From NCBI RefSeq assembly GCF_032854445.1, contig NC_088302.1, forward strand, positions 16,549,338-16,613,337: a stretch of 64,000 bases of DNA, read 5' to 3'. The notes beneath the pieces are model-generated. The model searched no databases. It saw only the letters and a list, made by a program, of their open reading frames with translations, and was not told the origin of the DNA. The DNA comes from Liolophura sinensis (Eukaryota; Mollusca; Polyplacophora; Chitonida; Chitonidae). The translations under genes were made by a program, and so were the position numbers. Every line of letters begins with the position of its first letter. Position 1 is the stretch's first letter. Below are positions 59,815-64,000 of this stretch, one piece after another.

Positions 59815-62800
59815 CTATATATGATGCATCTGTTGGAGGAGCGCTTTCCTCATGGGATGTTGTCGCACGACCTCCGCTGTGTCCATTGCTTCCTTGATCT
59901 TCCACTGTAGCTCCGCCTCGGCCGCCACGCCCATACGGTACTCCTCCTCCTCCCGGGCCGCCTCCTCGGCACGCCGTTCCCGCCGGTACGCGATCTGGCT
60001 CTCAAGGTCGCTCTGGTGAAGGTGGTTCTGTTGTTGTCGCTTCTGTCGCTCCGCTGCATCCAGGCGTTTGTTCTCTTCGATCATTTCGTTGATGGCCACT
60101 CGCTCCCTCTCGGCCTCCTGCTGACGGATTTCGTTCTGTCTCACTGAAAGTATCAGAAATATTAGACGGTCAGCTTATACCGATGATCTGTTCATAGTTG
60201 AACACATGAAAAGATTTGACTGCTGCCATGCATAACATCGGCGGCCTCAGCAACTGCAAATCAACGAGACACACTAGTTCTCTTTGCGTCCTAACTACTT
60301 ACACTATATATACTGTGGTGGTTTGTGTAGAGGGTTGTTTAGGAAATGGTCATGCGATTTTTGTACCGGAACGTCTGTTATGGTTGACAGATTGTGTAGA
60401 AATGTCTGTTTCGGCGCCTAGATTCTGAGGTTTGTCGTTCATTTGCAATGCCAAAACAGACTGAGAGTCAATCCATAGATCCTGTGATTTTTTCCTTTGC
60501 TTGATGTATTACGCCCGTTTAATGGGTTTTTTTTTTGTCCTACGCAAGAATATTTCATCAATGATATGCCAACAATATGGGCTCTTTTGTGTTTTTGGAA
60601 TGTGGGTATATAGGCGAGGGTGGAGAAGGGTGTGGACTGCGATTGGAGACAACCATGCAACGCATCTGGCTGGGTAAACTTACTAGTCGCAAACATACTG
60701 AATACGCCACTTTACTTAAGAAAGGATTGCCGTTGTCAAGAGACTTCATCACACCACTTTGCCAACAAAGAAATTCCAGTTGACAAGATGACTTTCGCTG
60801 TCAAGACTACGACCAAATGCCACAAAATTTCAACTCATTTTCTCGTATTTCTCATCTCTTATTTCTCTTGGATTTTTGCATTCGAACATCATAAATTGAA
60901 AATGTTTAAAGATGTTTGTGGCGTGCGGGCTGACTTTTCGCCTAAAATACCACAAATTTGACACTATCACCAAGGTGGTGCATCAGTTTGGTTACAAATA
61001 ACCATCTGTCGTTTTGCTTACCACTCTCGCTTTTCACTCAACCTTACGCAGAATACATGGCTCCAAACCCTAATGTCAGGTTCTATACGAAGGGTTACTT
61101 TAAGTGTAACAATCAAATACCATGCTGACACAACACATGAATTAACAATCGGCTGCTATACCATTATAAGGGCATAAAGCTGTTCGTAAATGGTCTGTCG
61201 GCCTTTCGCCAAAATACGGCACATTTATCCACAAGAAGCTGGAATAGGTATAAAATGAGCAAAGAATCTTAAAGTGACATTGAGCTCACTTTGACGGTGC
61301 AGTTGCGTTTTTAACTGAGAGCACGGCACCCGATAAGTTCAGTAAATTGCTTACCGGTAAATGGGTAGTTTCTTGTTTCGGTCCAACAAGTGTTTCTCGA
61401 AAAGAGTTAAGTCAAAACTATCTAAGAATGGTACAGAAAGTTTCGCGAAACTGCGCTCTCTAACCATCATCCCGGCCCCCTAGGTGTACGTCTGTGACTT
61501 ACATCTCTCCTGGATCTGTCCCTGGCGGACTTGTAGCACCTGGTCCAGCAGCTGTTTGCGGGCCTTCCTCTCCAGAGCCCACTGGTCCAGTCGCTTCTGC
61601 CACATCCGCTCTACCTCTTCGTTCACCAGACGATCCAACTCGGCCTCCTTCGCCTTTTCCTCAACTATTAATTTCTTAAGATATTCTCGGTAGCGACGAT
61701 CCTCCTCCTTCAACTCTTTCTGTAGAATCAGAAACAAATGGGTTTACACGCTAATCTATATACATGTAGATGCTTCTGTTAAGAATTAACCTACAAAAAC
61801 CTTCTCGGCCGCTATAGCTTTGAATGGGACAGATTTACATCATAATCAGATGTACTAAAATGTATTACCTTTGACTATCATAATTAGAACACGTCTTACT
61901 ATTTTCTCAGCGTCAAATGTACCTTAATTCTTAATTCGTTGTACTTATGCGAACACACACCGTTATTTTTTCCCGAACAAAGCAGTTTGTAATCGCTTGG
62001 TATTGATGTACAATCAGCACAAAAGTTAATAATTTTGGTTTTTTCTTTGTTGTCCTCATAATGCCCTGATCATTTCACACATTTTTCTCATAAATTTATA
62101 TTTTCTTTGGCAATTCATTTTGTCTGTCTGTCTGTCTGCAGGCGTCTGAAGTCGGGAACGAGCACGACTATGTCTTTATATATCTTCCAGAACAGATACA
62201 ATAATGCTTGTATGCTAATAATGCTAATAATAATGCTAATAGCGAAACTTGAGTGACATATTTCACACATTTAACTAAGTACAGTCGCACTGTCTTCCTC
62301 GTAGATCAGGGGCGGATTCCACATAGCCATTTCTGACGTAAGCCAAAATTTACAAACCTTGACACAGTTCAGAATTTTGGGAATTCGAATTTTAAATTTG
62401 GATACATTCGTCGTAAAATAACATTGATGAGGTGATCAAAATGTTACAACCCAAAAATAAAGTCTAAATTCATATTTCAAAATCTGACTGAAGTCAGAAA
62501 TGGCTGTTTGGAATAGGACCCAGATCGGCATGCTGAGAAGACCACAGATTGTTGGTCATTTTAGGTTCGCATACCTTTCTCTGAGCCTGTTCCATTGCCT
62601 CGTTGCGGGACTCTTCCAATAGCTGCTGGAGAATCTTCATGTCAAAGGCGAGCTGTTCCTGTTCTTCTCTGGCCTTCTTCCTCAGTTTTAGCTGTAGTGA
62701 GTGGTCTAACATGTTTCGCGTCTCCTCCTGGCGCCTCACTTTCTCTTCCAGGTGCTTCTGCTCCTCCAGTTTCCTTAACATCGCCTGTTCTTTCTAAACA

Positions 62801-63839
62801 TCAGAAAACATGACAAATGAACCTCGGATAGGCACCTAGCAAAATCTGTGACAATATACAGTCGAGTGTTTGTCTTCAGCCAAACTGTCCTTTTTTTTCC
62901 CATCATCGCTTTATGAACTTGGGCTTTTCTATTGAGTGCAATGTTTGTATATTTGAATTACATACAAAGTGACTTAATTTTTGAAGTCAGAATTAAATCC
63001 TTTTGTATCTATGATTAGTTTTCCACCAGCCTTGACACCCAACCATATGAAACTTTTCCACTGTTACCACAAACTCACCAACAAAGCTGCCTCCTCTAAC
63101 TTGAGCGCTTTAGCATCTGCTTTCTGCTGAGCCAGTGCTGCCATCTGTTTCTGCAGGACATCCAGGCTGCCTCGAGCACGCTCGTGTTTCTCCAGCATCT
63201 CCTTCTCTTCTCGAGCAGCCTTCATGGCTATGTCGTCATACCAGAGTTTAGCAAACATGGCTTCTTCAGCCGCCCTCTCCAGTTCCTGCTCTTCCTTCAT
63301 GCGGATCTGGTCCAGACGCTCTGCACACACCTCGTCCTGCTGACGCTTAGACAACGTTGACCGCAGCTCCTCACACTGATTCCTACGTACAGATGCAAAA
63401 GTAATTAGGCCTACTGATCCCTAAATACAGTTACAATATGCAACATGAAGGCCCCATGATAGCAACATGAAAAACTAAAGTTGTCCAAAGATAATAATAC
63501 ATTCCTGGAAAGGGGCATTGATATTTTTGTACTAAGATACGTCAACTTGTGTGAGGAGTTAGCCCCGAGTCATCAAACAAAATCTGGTAAAAATTAGCAT
63601 ATGATATTACCTTTAAATCTGCATAGGCCTAGAACTAGGAAAACAAACACCACTGTAGTACTCACCTGAAAAGTCTGTCTAATTTTTCTTGCACTAGTTC
63701 TAATCTTTCTGCTTCTCGTTTTTCTTTCAGAAATTTGGCTCTTTCTCTCATCTTTGCTTGTCTCTCTAGAGTTGTCTCCTCTTTAGCTTCCATTTCCCGT
63801 AAATACTGCTCGTCTTCACTGCTTAACAGTTTCCTGAGC
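59815..63839 (-). CDS. CFAP53: Cilia- and flagella-associated protein 53 (CFAP53/CCDC11), last five exons
   Basis: Exons in transcript order: 63666-63839, 63079-63382, 62575-62793, 61503-61719, 59815-60143 (ends TAG). GT/AG signals and phases agree at every junction, giving 413 residues. These correspond to human CFAP53 from about residue 100 of 514 to the end, so only the N-terminal exons are off the window. The protein is a continuous charged coiled coil rich in Glu, Lys, Arg and Gln. Diagnostic stretches recalled from the human protein are KLRELLALEENEY (here RLRKLLSSEDEQY), MFSKLWEED (here MFAKLWYDD) and the C-terminal HPMRKA, which is identical. CFAP53 is a microtubule inner protein of ciliary doublets and a centriolar-satellite protein needed for motile cilia and left-right asymmetry. 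The bases from 63840 to the window end are intron. Confidence 0.93.
60283..60420 (+). repeat. Interspersed repeat family D, copy 5, in CFAP53 intron
   Basis: TATATACTGTGGTGGTTTGT, ACCGGAACGTCTGTTATGG, GTTGACAG and AAATGTCTGTTTCGGCG. Confidence 0.5.
62309..62521. mobile_element. MITE in CFAP53 intron
   Basis: The ends are inverted copies: GGGGCGGATTCCACATAGCC at the left and GGGTCCTATTCCAAACAGCC reading in from the right, both continuing into ATTTCTGAC. The repeat is about 33 bases with about 26 matching, and AGATC flanks both sides as a possible target duplication. There is no coding potential. It ends 53 bases short of a CFAP53 exon, next to the donor site. Confidence 0.65.
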
Positions 63840-64000
63840 CTGCGGGTGACAAAGTATTGCCAAGCATTAAATGTGGTGTAACGAATACACAAAGGCAAAA
63901 GGGACAGTGTCACATAAAGTGTGGCACACTGATCCCTAAACACAGCGACAAAATGCAAACATACAAGGCACACTGATTGCTACAACGTGCAGTAGCATTA

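Noticed and set aside
1-64000. Search for LTR/retroviral, Polinton or other capsid-bearing elements, CRISPR and telomeric repeats
   Set aside because: No reverse transcriptase, integrase, capsid or envelope signatures, long direct terminal repeats, regularly spaced CRISPR repeats or TTAGGG arrays were seen.

Overview
This is a eukaryotic, intron-rich, AT-leaning window with long introns, dense short transposable elements and several micro- and minisatellites. One tRNA-derived SINE family dominates, with an A box TGGCTCAG, a B box GTTCAAGTC and a tail of CAAATAAATAAA. Together with the lophotrochozoan-looking peptide GPCR and the invertebrate-style secreted serine protease, this suggests a marine lophotrochozoan, most likely a mollusc or possibly a brachiopod. 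The organism call is inference. No bacterial genes, CRISPR array, rRNA, functional tRNA or LTR/retroviral element was seen.

Layout. 1-12 kb: no host gene; SINE copies, a 107-bp tandem repeat split by a SINE, a 100-bp tandem duplication and two interspersed repeat families (C and D) that I define here. 12.9-13.7 kb (-): a decayed Crypton-type tyrosine recombinase (DUF3504/KIAA1958-like). 18.2-19.6 kb: a G-run-rich minisatellite with a higher-order period of 356 bp. 22.4-34 kb: a cluster of three related major-facilitator transporter copies, one open (28.6-31.4 kb, +) and two broken (22.4-24.9 kb, -, hit by two SINEs and a MITE; 33.2-34.0 kb, +), plus an orphan exon-start relic between exons of the open copy. 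39.9-51.1 kb (+): a complete seven-exon secreted S1 protease with a clip-like cysteine module. All exon phases agree, and its introns carry a 41-bp minisatellite, a second SINE family and a mariner-type MITE. 53.6-54.8 kb (+): a rhodopsin-type peptide GPCR whose first half is broken by clustered frame changes. 59.8-63.8 kb (-): the last five exons of CFAP53 (CCDC11), a ciliary coiled-coil protein; its 5' end lies beyond the window.

The genes do not form a functional pathway; they are unrelated neighbours. The most informative features are the decay of the transporter cluster, the nested SINEs with target-site duplications, and the interspersed families C and D and long-arm inverted repeats, which I could not assign to a named element.
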